A stretch of DNA of 22,333 nucleotides from Deltaproteobacteria bacterium (GTDB lineage: Bacteria > Desulfobacterota > Syntrophobacteria > B119-G9), in the NCBI GenBank assembly GCA_003646715.1, contig QMLL01000003.1, forward strand, positions 1 through 22,333, given 5' to 3'. Each line of letters begins with the position of its first letter. Positions within the stretch are counted from its first letter, which is position 1. Shown here piece by piece: positions 8,097 through 17,030 of this stretch. Made by a program: the position numbers and the translations under genes. Below the pieces are notes generated by a model that had not been told where the DNA came from, searched no databases, and was given only the letters and a program-made list of their open reading frames with translations.

Positions 8097-8103
8097 CCTC
8101 CTT
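8097..8103 (-). promoter_or_regulatory. Ribosome binding site that decides the TTG start of manC
   Basis: Read on the - strand it is AAGGAGG, followed by a six-base spacer and TTG. The nearest in-frame ATG is inside the GTP-binding loop segment (codon 6), too late for a functional protein, so the TTG is the real start. Confidence 0.75.
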
Positions 8104-8117
8104 CTGTGTAATCCCCA

Positions 8118-10013
8118 TTAAACTAATTCATTATAGGGTAATCCAAGAGATTTTCTCTTCTTTTCAATATGCTTAATAATCAAGGTAGCCGCCTTCTCTG
8201 GATCGGGTTCTACCGCGAAGGTAGCTCCGACAATCTCCGAGAGGCCTGATGTCAAAAGCTGTACTACGTTTTTGCTCCCGAGAATAGGGGGCATGGGACC
8301 CAGAACGGTAAAAATTCCCGAGCCAACCATGTAAGATCCGATGGATACCGCTTTCTCGGAATACCATTCAGGAGCTGCACCAGCCACCGGTAGGTCACTC
8401 ATGTCTACTCCAAGCTCATTTGCCAGCGCTGCCACCGCAACCAGTATCCTGACATTATCCACGCAACTGCCAACATGTAAAACCGGCGGTATTTTAAGAA
8501 GGTTACATACTTCTTTTAGCCCATTTCCCGCCATGTTTGCCGCTTCAAGCACTTTCAAACCGGCCTTGCCGTTTGCAATGGCGGCACATCCTGTGTCCAC
8601 CACGAGAATATCGTTTTCGATTAACCTTTTTGTTAAGGTAACATGGCCGAGGTCATGTTTTATCTTCGGATTGTTGCATCCAACTATCCCGGCAATTCCC
8701 CGTACTTTGCCTTCTTTAATAACGTTGATCAGAGGCTCAAGACTGCCACCAAGGGCTTCAAGGATAGCTTCTACGGAAAACCCTGACGTCAATTTGATGG
8801 GTTCCACAGGAATATAAACTTTGCCCGGGGTTCTATTACTAAAATTCTCAATGGCTTCTCTTACCAGCTTTTTCGCCAGTTCTCTTGCATTATGAGGATG
8901 AAACTCGTGGTGTTCCATCTCCGGATACTTGGCCTTGTCGCTGGTAGATACCATCTTGGTGTGATAACAGGAAGCAATATGTCCTAAAGAAGGCATTATG
9001 CACTGGTAATCGACCAGGATCATTTCCACTGCGCCCGTTACGATAACAAGTTCTGTCATAAGGTGATTTCCGGCCATAGGTATACCGCGGCGCATAAGTA
9101 ATTCGTTACCAGTACAACAAAGACCAACAAGGTTAATTCCCCTGGCGCCTTTTTCTTTGGCGAGATTTATAAGCTCTTCGTCATTCGCAGCTTGATAGAT
9201 CATCTCTGAAACCACAGGGTTGTGTCCGTGAACAACTATATTCACCTCGTCTTCTTTTAAAACTCCCAGATTAACCGTTGATTCTGTTGGCTTGGGTGTT
9301 CCAAAAAGTATATCAGACACCTCAGTGGCAATCATGGAACCGCCCCAGCCGTCAGAAAGGGCATTCCTGAGTCCATGGAGCAACAGGTTTGCCCAGTCAT
9401 TGTCGACACCCATATGTGTCCGGTGCATCATTTCCGATGTTTCCCTGTCGATACCTCTTGGAGTAATTCCAAGTTTATCCCAGATCTGGCGACGTTTTTC
9501 GGGGGCTCTCTTTAACAAAGTTAATGCCTTTTTCCTGGTTCCATAGTCTTCTTCCATGGCATAGGCGAGTTCTTTTGCAATATCCTGGGTTGATTTTCCA
9601 TCCACTTCAACACCATATTCCACGGCCACTCGCCTAAGTTTGTCTTCATCCCTAATTTCATATCCGGGAGCTTTCCCTTCTGCGACGTTCCTAAGCACTT
9701 CTACCAGATCCCGGCCGTGGTCTGAATGAGCTGCAGCTCCAGCGGCAATCATACGTCCAAGGTTTCTTGCCACGATGATATCAGCATCAGCTCCGCAAAC
9801 ACCTTTTTGAGGTCCTTCGCCAAACGGGTCGATCCTGCATGGCCCCATGGCACAATTACGACAGCTTAAACCCAGCTCACAATACCCGCATTGGGGTAAC
9901 TGCTTTTTATATCTATCCCAAACAGTTTCTATTCCATCAGCTTCAGCTTTTTTAAGCATTAATTTGCCATCTTCGGTTATCGTCAGTTCTTCATATTTTT
10001 CTTTCTCGGACAT
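8118..10013 (-). CDS. cooS: Ni-Fe carbon monoxide dehydrogenase catalytic subunit
   Basis: Interconverts CO plus water with CO2, two electrons and two protons at the NiFe4S4 C-cluster. Counting from the ATG at 10019, C-cluster ligand candidates are H266 (VHGHNP), C301/C302 (GLCCTGNE), C340 (DYQCIMP), C448 (VGCNNP), C478 (DTGCAA) and C519 (GSCVDN); K556 (SEKAVSIG) could be the catalytic Lys. B-cluster ligands are C53, C56, C61 and C75. The D-cluster pair is C44 and C47 (QCGYC), a CX2C spacing. Two ATGs compete: the one at 10013 is preferred because GGAGG lies six bases upstream, whereas at 10019 it would touch the start; this gives 631 residues. It follows cooF by 44 bases. The Ni-insertion ATPase CooC and the ACS subunit are absent here. 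Confidence 0.96.
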   Translation of the reverse strand: MSEKEKYEELTITEDGKLMLKKAEADGIETVWDRYKKQLPQCGYCELGLSCRNCAMGPCRIDPFGEGPQKGVCGADADIIVARNLGRMIAAGAAAHSDHGRDLVEVLRNVAEGKAPGYEIRDEDKLRRVAVEYGVEVDGKSTQDIAKELAYAMEEDYGTRKKALTLLKRAPEKRRQIWDKLGITPRGIDRETSEMMHRTHMGVDNDWANLLLHGLRNALSDGWGGSMIATEVSDILFGTPKPTESTVNLGVLKEDEVNIVVHGHNPVVSEMIYQAANDEELINLAKEKGARGINLVGLCCTGNELLMRRGIPMAGNHLMTELVIVTGAVEMILVDYQCIMPSLGHIASCYHTKMVSTSDKAKYPEMEHHEFHPHNARELAKKLVREAIENFSNRTPGKVYIPVEPIKLTSGFSVEAILEALGGSLEPLINVIKEGKVRGIAGIVGCNNPKIKHDLGHVTLTKRLIENDILVVDTGCAAIANGKAGLKVLEAANMAGNGLKEVCNLLKIPPVLHVGSCVDNVRILVAVAALANELGVDMSDLPVAGAAPEWYSEKAVSIGSYMVGSGIFTVLGPMPPILGSKNVVQLLTSGLSEIVGATFAVEPDPEKAATLIIKHIEKKRKSLGLPYNELV

Positions 10014-10057
10014 AATCATCCTCCATCAACTTCTCTGAAGTTAATACAAATTCTGTC

Positions 10058-10663
10058 CTAGTTCTTTGCCAGAGATTCCAGAATTTCTCTGTGCTTGTTT
10101 AAAACGTTCATGGGGTTAAACGGTTCTTTACCTCCTTCAACAATGCCAGCCGAAGCCGCTCGGCTCACTTCAGCGGTTTTTTCCGCCAGCGTTACGTTTA
10201 CATCTTCAAATACCAGAGCTCCGGTTTTACAGGCTTCGACGCATGCGGGAACCATCCCTTTCTCTTGTCGTTCCATGCAATTGTCACACTTTATGGCTAC
10301 CACTTTGTTGGGAGGTGCAAAAACGTCCTGATGATACCGTATTACCCCAAACGGGCAAACCATGGCACAGGAAGCACAATTAATGCACCTGCCATGGTCA
10401 ATAACCACCGTTTCCCCATCTTCACTTCTGAAAATAGCACCGGGCAAGCAAGCGAAATAGCACGGCGCAGGGTCACAGTGGCGACATCTGTTAGGGAAAG
10501 CCTCTCTAAAGAGGCCTGCTCCTATGTGAATGCGAGAACTGGGTTTGGGGTGTTCCTGGATTGCTCCGAAAAGGGTTTTTGATCTGGAATGAGCGACGGC
10601 GCACGCTATCATGCATTGCATGCAACCTACGCAGCGCTCTGGCCGGACCACCACAGATTTCAT
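10058..10663 (-). CDS. cooF: CooF-like ferredoxin with four 4Fe-4S clusters
   Basis: Takes electrons from CooS and hands them to a partner oxidoreductase or hydrogenase. It has 201 residues and sixteen cysteines in four groups: 11, 14, 17, 21; 60, 63, 68, 72; 93, 96, 99, 103; and 126, 129, 141, 145, the pattern of the DMSO reductase/HycB/CooF electron-transfer family. There is no signal peptide or Tat motif and no membrane segment, so it is cytoplasmic. The ATG follows AAAGGAG with a seven-base spacer. It is the first gene of the cooF-cooS(-manC) unit; no energy-converting hydrogenase (cooMKLXUH) lies alongside, so the electrons probably flow to soluble enzymes. The symbol is by resemblance and linkage to cooS. 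Confidence 0.88.
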   Translation of the reverse strand: MKSVVVRPERCVGCMQCMIACAVAHSRSKTLFGAIQEHPKPSSRIHIGAGLFREAFPNRCRHCDPAPCYFACLPGAIFRSEDGETVVIDHGRCINCASCAMVCPFGVIRYHQDVFAPPNKVVAIKCDNCMERQEKGMVPACVEACKTGALVFEDVNVTLAEKTAEVSRAASAGIVEGGKEPFNPMNVLNKHREILESLAKN

Positions 10664-11477
10664 TTTTTACTCCTTTCATGTAAGTTGTTAGCCCACTTTC
10701 AAAGAACCCGAAGACATCCTGTTGTGCGTAGTACAAAATCACAGACAAAATAGTTTTTACGCCCGAAGGCAGTCAGATAATTTTGGTAAGTTTAACAATC
10801 GAAGAGAACGATACTAATTTTATACATCAGGTTTATGTAAAAGAAAACACTAAATCGCTGGAATTTATCATATTCTGAGACATTTATATAAAGATATTGC
10901 CACAGCAGAAAAAAATCAAGTAAGTTCCCGTTAATTTCTCTGGGACAATTTTTATTTCGAAGATAGATTATAGGGCTGGTGAGAAAAGAGGGGACTTAGA
11001 GAAAACTTTCTCCAATTCAATTTTCTATCCTTATTGTTTTATGTGTGTAAATTTATGCTAGATTGTTTAGAAATGCTAATTCTTGACTAAATTCTCAATT
11101 AAATTCGTGACACGGCAAAAATTTTGTGCTAATTTGCATCAAAAATCCTAGAGTCGATTGAATTATTTTTGGGGATATCGCCATTTACGCTTTTAAATCA
11201 ACTAGTTAGTCGGAGCAAGGTCATTTTTTATTCTTTGTTGTGAAAAAAAATAGTGCTGGCTCAGATCATGAAATCCCTGACAAGGGATGATTTTTTTAAC
11301 CGTTCTTAAGAAAAAAATCACAAATTCGGGAAGAAGCTCGTTCTTTGCAACAGGCAATTTTCAATAGTAACCTCAACGGGGTGCTAAAAAAATAAAAAAA
11401 CTTTGGAAAAACAGCTTTTAGGGTCTAACCGGCGCAGGAAAATTTCAGATTAGGAGAAATTGGAAAAGGGAGAGGCT
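10664..11477. other. 814-base AT-rich divergent intergenic region
   Basis: It separates cooF (-) from the large oxidoreductase gene (+) and must hold both promoters. No open frame here is believable. Visible signals are a small inverted repeat GAGAAA/TTTCTC (10999-11012), a box TGTGTAAATTTATGC (11044-11058) shared with the region before the corrinoid activator gene, and a terminator-like hairpin with a T7 tail (11273-11297). I see no clear CooA, FNR or sigma-54 site. Confidence 0.6.
11273..11297 (+). terminator. Terminator-like hairpin in the leader of the large oxidoreductase gene
   Basis: Stem ATCCCT (11273-11278) and AGGGAT (11283-11288), loop GACA, then GA and seven T. The shape is that of a small intrinsic terminator on +, about 180 bases before the next start. 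It may end a short leader or small RNA begun upstream. The stem is only 6 bp, so strength is uncertain. Confidence 0.5.
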
Positions 11478-14400
11478 ATGGCAGAAAAAGTTACATTAAC
11501 CATTGACGGCAAAAAGATTACTGCTGATGCTAGTATGACCATTCTTGAGGCTGCACGCCAAAATGGGATAAACATTCCGGCTCTTTGCTACGATCCGCTT
11601 CTTGCTCCTCTCGAGAATTGCCGCCTGTGTATCGTGTCTATTGAGGGGGAAGAACAATTTAAAGCTTCCTGTGGGACACTTGTAAAGGAGGGCATGAACG
11701 TAGTTACAAACAGTGATGAGATAAAAGCCACCAGGAAGCTCCTTCTGGATATGCTTCTGGATGACCACTATGGAGATTGTGTTCCACCGTGCCAGCAAAC
11801 TTGCCCTGCTCACATAGATATACAGGGGTATATTGCTTTGATCAGAGAAGGTCAATATCTGGAAGCCGTAAAACTTATTAAGGAAAGAAACCCCATGCCG
11901 GCAACCATAGGCAGGGTATGCCCTCACACATGCGAATTTGCATGCCGAAGAAACCTGGTTGATGAAGCACTGGCAATTAACCCTCTAAAAAGATTTGCTT
12001 CCGACGTAGAGCGAAAAAGCGGAACAAGAATACTTCCGACGGTTCCCGAAGAAAGCGGTAAAAAAGTTGCCATAATCGGCGGCGGCCCGGCGGGATTGAG
12101 TGCGGCCTATTATCTGCGTAGCCTCGGACATGGTGCAACAATCTTTGAAAGCCTGGATAAACTGGGTGGTATGCTTCGCTACGGAATACCCGAGTATCGT
12201 TTACCCAAAGCAATTCTGGATTGGGAAATTGATGGAATACTGAGCCTTGGCGTGGAAGTTCATACTGGCAAGAAATGGGGGAAGGATTTTACCATTGAAG
12301 ACCTGAAAAAACAGGGATTCGATGCGATCTTTATAGGTATTGGTGCCTGGGCAGTAAGGAAGCTGGGAGTAGAGGGGGAAGATCTGGACGGAGTAATTTC
12401 GGGCGTTACTTTCCTGAAAGACGTCGCTGCCGGTAAAGATGTCAAGGTTGCCGACAGAGTGGCAATCATAGGCGGCGGGAACGTTGCCATCGACGCAGCT
12501 CGCACATGCTTGCGCATGGGAGCAAAGGAAGTGACAATTGTTTACAGGCGTTCCCGAAAAGAAATGCCGGCCAACCCCGAGGAAATTGATGCTGCCGAAC
12601 ATGAAGGCATTAAAATGCATTTTCTTGCCGCTCCCGTCAAATTGCACGGTGAAAACGGAAAGCTTAAAAAACTCGAATTCGTCAGGATGGAACTAGGAGA
12701 ACCCGATGCGAGCGGTAGAAGACGCCCAATCCCCATTGAGGGTTCCGAAACCATGATAGACGTTGATCAGCTTATAACTGCCATCGGCCAGTTTCCCGAT
12801 TTGCTTACCCCTGAAGAAGACAAGTATATGGAAAAATTGGGCATCACGAGGTGGAAGACCTTTGAAGCAGATCCAGATACCATGTACACGGGAAAAGAAG
12901 GTATTTTCGTCGGTGGAGACATTTATCATGGCCCCCTCACCGTAATTACAGCTCTCGCCGATGGTCGCAAGGCCGCTTATGCTATCGATAAATACTTTAA
13001 GGGAGAAGACCTGAAGCCGCCCAAAGAAGAATTCAATATCTCCAGGGGAAGTTTCGAAACCATAGATAAATCGATCTTTGAAGGGATCCCGAAACAAGAG
13101 AGGCAGAAGATGTCTGAGCTCGAGGTAGCTGAGCGTGTCAAAACGTTTGCAGAGGTGGAGCTCGGACTTACAGAGGAACAGGCTCTTGAAGAGGCAAAAC
13201 GTTGTTTGTTATGCGGTTGTGGAGCAGCATACGACTGTCAGTTCAGAAAGTTACTCACAGAATACGAAGTCGAGAGTCGAGAACAAACCAAACCGAGAGT
13301 GGATTACAACTCCCTAGAAGAACTCAATACCTCTGAATTTATAGTCGTAGATCCCAACAAGTGCATAAGGTGCCAGAGATGTGTAACCGTCTGTACCTAC
13401 TATGAATGCGTAGGTGCTATTGATTTTACGGACTGGCCTACGGTAAACGAGAAATGTATTGCCTGTGGTCTTTGTCTCGATATATGTCCCACCGGTGCTT
13501 TGCTTGAAAAGATTGAAGGACGCGTGGTGGATAGGATACGCTGGGACGAAATCAGAGGGGTATGTACACACTGTGCCTGTGGTTGTTCTCTCATTTTCCA
13601 GACCAAGGGTAATCGCATCATGTGGGTCAAGGGCAATGACAAGGATGCCTTCGACAGGAATTACACATGTAAGCAAGGTAGATTCCGCAGCTTTGATTAT
13701 CTCTGGAAGAAGGATCGATTGGAAAACCCGATGATCCGCAAGGGTAAGCGCTTAACAAAGGTAGAATGGGATGCTGCTCTGGATTGGATCGTTGAAAACC
13801 TACAGAAGATTCAGGAAAAGAGGGTAAAAGACGGATTCGCTGTGATAGGTTCCACGGCGTTCAGTAATGAGGCAAATTATCTTCTGCAAAGATTTGCCAG
13901 AAACGTGCTTGAAACAAATAACATTGATGCAGTTGGGCTAAATTCTTACTCCGACGTTGTCGATATGCTGGGCGAATCATTAGGCGTATATGGGATGCCT
14001 CAGCCCTTGTCTTCCTTGGAAGAGGCTGCAGCAGCATTCGTCGTTGGCGATGTTGAGGAATGTGCTCCGATTGTTGCGACAGCACTGAGAAGATTAAGCA
14101 ATCATCACGGAAAGGAACTGATTCTCGCCAATCACAAAGATGACAGCTTGAAGCAGTATGCTGATCGACTGCTCAACATTAAAAAAGGGAAAGCTGTTGA
14201 TCTGGTTAATGGTTTGACCAGCATAATATTGAGCGAAGAGCTGTATGATACAAGCTTTTTAGAAAAGAACACAACGGGACTGGATAAACTGAAAAAGGAA
14301 GTAGCCAAGTTCACAATTGAGACGGTTGAAAAAGAGACAGGCGTTAGTGCCGATGTTCTTGTGGACATTGCCAGGTTACTGGCCAAGGTACCGGATGTTT

Positions 14401-15164
14401 CCTTTGTGTTACCGTTAGACTACATGGAGAAATTTGAAAACATTTCCCTGTGGAAAGCCGTTTTCAATCTGGCGCTTGTGACCGGAAATATCGGACAGAA
14501 AGCCGGCGGAATCTTTCCTCTACCTGCGTACGCTAACAGCCAGGGTGCCCTAGACATGGGACTCAGCCCAAAATATTATCCTGGATACGTTACACTAAGC
14601 CAGGTTGATACCTTGAAGGACGTTTACGGTTCAAGTGTGCCCAAAAAGACCGGATTGCGACTGGACAAGATTTTAGAGAACGCTAAAAAGGGTAAAATTA
14701 AGGCACTATATGTATTCGGATCTCCATATTTTACCCAAACCATTAAAGAGCTTTCTACTGCTCTCAAGAAGGTTGATTTCCTGATTGTTCAGTCTCCGTT
14801 CCCCACACACGCCAGCAAGGCCGCTTCTGCTATTCTGCCATGCTCTGCCCTGCTTGAAGAAAATGGCACCATCACGAGCATGGAAAGGCGGCTTTCCAAG
14901 CTCAACATTGCATGCGCATCCCCGGGGAAGGCACGTCCAGATTGGGAAATCGTAGCGGAAATTATGGCCAAAATGGGTGGGCCGAAGTACGAAACGCTTG
15001 AAGATGTACAATCCGAGATTAGCAAGGTGGTAAACTTCTACGGAAGCATGGATCCTGACATCCTGGAGGGTAAACCCTATTGGCCGTTTTCTTCGAAAGA
15101 TAAAGCAGGAAAGGCATACTTTGAACTGAAAGATTTCAATAAGCCCATTAGTTTTTTACTCTAA
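11478..15164 (+). CDS. NuoG/FdhA-like iron-sulfur protein fused to a GltD-like FAD/NAD(P)H module
   Basis: Predicted cytoplasmic NAD(P)H-linked flavin/iron-sulfur oxidoreductase chain of 1228 residues. In order: NuoG-type 2Fe-2S domain (C37, C48, C51, C65); GltD-type N-terminal 4Fe-4S domain (C101, C105, C109, then C148, C152, C156); FAD site (AIIGGGPAGLSAA, about 198-210); NAD(P) site (AIIGGGNVAIDAA, about 329-341); RCLLCGCG group near 576-587; two 4Fe-4S clusters (629-639 and 660-670); and an FdhA-like domain with a 4Fe-4S site (C696, C699, C703, C731). No Cys, Sec or His stands at the molybdenum position (NNIDAVGLNSYSD, about 814-826) and the C-terminal dinucleotide-binding domain is missing. 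It resembles both chains of Geobacter SfrAB joined in one. GGGAG at 11468 favours the ATG over a TTG at 11460. Automatic annotation as formate dehydrogenase is likely misleading. Confidence 0.88.
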   Translation: MAEKVTLTIDGKKITADASMTILEAARQNGINIPALCYDPLLAPLENCRLCIVSIEGEEQFKASCGTLVKEGMNVVTNSDEIKATRKLLLDMLLDDHYGDCVPPCQQTCPAHIDIQGYIALIREGQYLEAVKLIKERNPMPATIGRVCPHTCEFACRRNLVDEALAINPLKRFASDVERKSGTRILPTVPEESGKKVAIIGGGPAGLSAAYYLRSLGHGATIFESLDKLGGMLRYGIPEYRLPKAILDWEIDGILSLGVEVHTGKKWGKDFTIEDLKKQGFDAIFIGIGAWAVRKLGVEGEDLDGVISGVTFLKDVAAGKDVKVADRVAIIGGGNVAIDAARTCLRMGAKEVTIVYRRSRKEMPANPEEIDAAEHEGIKMHFLAAPVKLHGENGKLKKLEFVRMELGEPDASGRRRPIPIEGSETMIDVDQLITAIGQFPDLLTPEEDKYMEKLGITRWKTFEADPDTMYTGKEGIFVGGDIYHGPLTVITALADGRKAAYAIDKYFKGEDLKPPKEEFNISRGSFETIDKSIFEGIPKQERQKMSELEVAERVKTFAEVELGLTEEQALEEAKRCLLCGCGAAYDCQFRKLLTEYEVESREQTKPRVDYNSLEELNTSEFIVVDPNKCIRCQRCVTVCTYYECVGAIDFTDWPTVNEKCIACGLCLDICPTGALLEKIEGRVVDRIRWDEIRGVCTHCACGCSLIFQTKGNRIMWVKGNDKDAFDRNYTCKQGRFRSFDYLWKKDRLENPMIRKGKRLTKVEWDAALDWIVENLQKIQEKRVKDGFAVIGSTAFSNEANYLLQRFARNVLETNNIDAVGLNSYSDVVDMLGESLGVYGMPQPLSSLEEAAAAFVVGDVEECAPIVATALRRLSNHHGKELILANHKDDSLKQYADRLLNIKKGKAVDLVNGLTSIILSEELYDTSFLEKNTTGLDKLKKEVAKFTIETVEKETGVSADVLVDIARLLAKVPDVSFVLPLDYMEKFENISLWKAVFNLALVTGNIGQKAGGIFPLPAYANSQGALDMGLSPKYYPGYVTLSQVDTLKDVYGSSVPKKTGLRLDKILENAKKGKIKALYVFGSPYFTQTIKELSTALKKVDFLIVQSPFPTHASKAASAILPCSALLEENGTITSMERRLSKLNIACASPGKARPDWEIVAEIMAKMGGPKYETLEDVQSEISKVVNFYGSMDPDILEGKPYWPFSSKDKAGKAYFELKDFNKPISFLL

Positions 15165-15186
15165 CGCATAGGCGAGCTCGGGAAAT

Positions 15187-16938
15187 TTAGCAGAAGTCTA
15201 ATATTCTCAGCTCCAGATAAGTATTGCCTTCCCAGTGATTATAGACTGGGTAAAAAGCAAGATAACGGAAAGAGTTAGGGAGTTTCGCAGGATCTTCTAC
15301 AAGGTTAAATCCTAATGCTCTCATGCTTTTTCCGTTTTGTTCTATATAAAGCATTAAATGTTTATCCTTTAAGACCCTCAAATCCCTGACTCTAAAGGAT
15401 TCCAAAAGGAACACCGGCCTCGGATTTCCAAGCCCGTATGGAGAAAGTTTATCAATGAATTCCATGGTCTGAGGAGTTATGTCTCGGAGAGCGAGCTTTG
15501 AATCTATGGTAATTTGTTTTCGAATGCCAGTTGATGGTATGGTTTCACTTGCTATCCTGTTGAAACTTTCCACAAAAGCATTGAGGTTATCCGGAGACAC
15601 TCTGAGACCCGCAGCCATTCTATGGCCGCCAAATTTTTCCAAAGTATCTTTGCATTGGGTTAAGGCTTTAAATATGTCGAAACTAGATACACTTCTTGCG
15701 GATCCCTCCCAGTAGCCTTCGTTTTTGGCAAGAAGAATTGCGGGTTTTCCGAATCTATCCACGATGCGAGAAGCCACTATGCCGATTATTCCGCGATGCC
15801 AGTCGTCATTTGCCAGCACAAGCGCACTAGCTTCTTTTAGGCAATGAACGGGATTTTCAATCATGTCCAGAGCTTCTTTGAGAATTTTTTCTTCGCAGTG
15901 TTGCCTCTTCTGGTTAAGCCTGTCGAGTTCTAGGGCAATGCGTTGTGCTTTGCTGGTGTCGTCGTGCATTAACAACTCCAGCGCAAGATGCTCAACCCCC
16001 ATTCTTCCAGCGGCGTTTATCCGGGGCGCCAGCAAAAAACCAACATCCCACACGGATATTTTCTTATTAGTCAGCTTGCAAAGCTGGAGCAATGCTTTTA
16101 CGCCCGGTTTTTCAGATCTTTCAAGCACCGGCAAACCAAACTTTGTAAGTATCCTGTTGATACCTGTAATGGGCACCTGATCGGCTATTGTACCCAGCGC
16201 TACAAGATCGAGGTACTTTTTCAGGTTTGGCTCCACCTTGTGCTTCCAGAAATTGGTCTCCCTGAAATGTTTCCTGAGATATATCATCAGGTAAAAAGCG
16301 ACACTTACTCCAGCCAGATATCCCGGATTATCTGCTTCTAAGTTATGCTGGTTTTCGAATATTAAATGCGGATTTATAACAGCCAGAGCTTTCGGAAGAT
16401 CCGGACCGGGCCGATGATGATCTGTAACGATGGTATCTATTCCGAGCTTGGAAGCGTAATCTACTTCGCGGACATTTGTTATCCCGCAATCCACAGTAAT
16501 TAAGAGTTTTACTCCCAGCGAAGCCAGTTCATCTATTATTCGTGCGTTTAACCCGTAGCCGTGTTCAAACCTGTTAGGAAGTACGGGCTGCACCCTGGCT
16601 CCGGCAAAGCGAAGAAAGTCCGTGAGAATCGTGGTACCGGTGATACCGTCCACGTCGTAATCCCCGTACACTGCTATAGGTTGATTGAAGGTGATTGCTT
16701 CTCTAATCCTTTCAGCAGCAATGCCTATTCCGGGAAAAATTTCCGGGGTTGGTAACTTGTCCAGGGATGGATACAGGAACTTTTCAGTGGCCGGCGGTGA
16801 TGAAATACCTCTGTTAATTAGAAATCTCGAGACCCAGTAAGGTATTTTGAAATAGTCGCATAGCTCTTTGACGGACTTTTCTTCTACGTGAGCGACCTTC
16901 CAGTCCTGAAAGCAACCCTTGATTATGCCGTTTTCCAC
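15187..16938 (-). CDS. recJ: Single-stranded-DNA-specific exonuclease RecJ
   Basis: 5'-3' exonuclease of recombination, mismatch and base-excision repair. It belongs to the DHH phosphoesterases: YGDYDVDG (91-98), ITVDCG (147-152), TDHHRPG (172-178) and the DHHA1 motif GGHRMAAGL give the two-metal site; LVALGTIADQVP and RINAAGRMG are also conserved. The 583 residues are within the usual range. A purine-rich GGGAAAG precedes the ATG. The gene is convergent with the large oxidoreductase (22 bases between stops, no visible terminator) and lies 92 bases downstream of the cyclase gene on the same strand, so the two may share a transcript. Confidence 0.96.
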   Translation of the reverse strand: MENGIIKGCFQDWKVAHVEEKSVKELCDYFKIPYWVSRFLINRGISSPPATEKFLYPSLDKLPTPEIFPGIGIAAERIREAITFNQPIAVYGDYDVDGITGTTILTDFLRFAGARVQPVLPNRFEHGYGLNARIIDELASLGVKLLITVDCGITNVREVDYASKLGIDTIVTDHHRPGPDLPKALAVINPHLIFENQHNLEADNPGYLAGVSVAFYLMIYLRKHFRETNFWKHKVEPNLKKYLDLVALGTIADQVPITGINRILTKFGLPVLERSEKPGVKALLQLCKLTNKKISVWDVGFLLAPRINAAGRMGVEHLALELLMHDDTSKAQRIALELDRLNQKRQHCEEKILKEALDMIENPVHCLKEASALVLANDDWHRGIIGIVASRIVDRFGKPAILLAKNEGYWEGSARSVSSFDIFKALTQCKDTLEKFGGHRMAAGLRVSPDNLNAFVESFNRIASETIPSTGIRKQITIDSKLALRDITPQTMEFIDKLSPYGLGNPRPVFLLESFRVRDLRVLKDKHLMLYIEQNGKSMRALGFNLVEDPAKLPNSFRYLAFYPVYNHWEGNTYLELRILDFC

Positions 16939-17030
16939 ATTCTTTCCCGATCAGGTGTTTTTTAATCGAATACAACTTCAGGGATATTACCACAATTACG
17001 GGTAGGGGAAAATAACGGATCCAGGGTTGA

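Noticed and set aside
8341..8817. A 158-codon open frame antisense to cooS
   Set aside because: It is a codon-bias shadow of cooS: no ribosome site and a Ser/Thr/Pro-rich translation typical of antisense frames.
10664..11477. CooA, FNR or sigma-54 binding site controlling cooFS
   Set aside because: I looked for TGTC-type CooA, TTGAT-N4-ATCAA and GG-N10-GC patterns on both strands; the near matches had wrong spacing or missing core bases.
11478..15164. Calling the large + strand protein a formate dehydrogenase or selenoprotein
   Set aside because: No Cys, in-frame TGA (Sec) or adjacent His is present where the Mo/W ligand should be, and the C-terminal molybdopterin dinucleotide-binding domain is missing.
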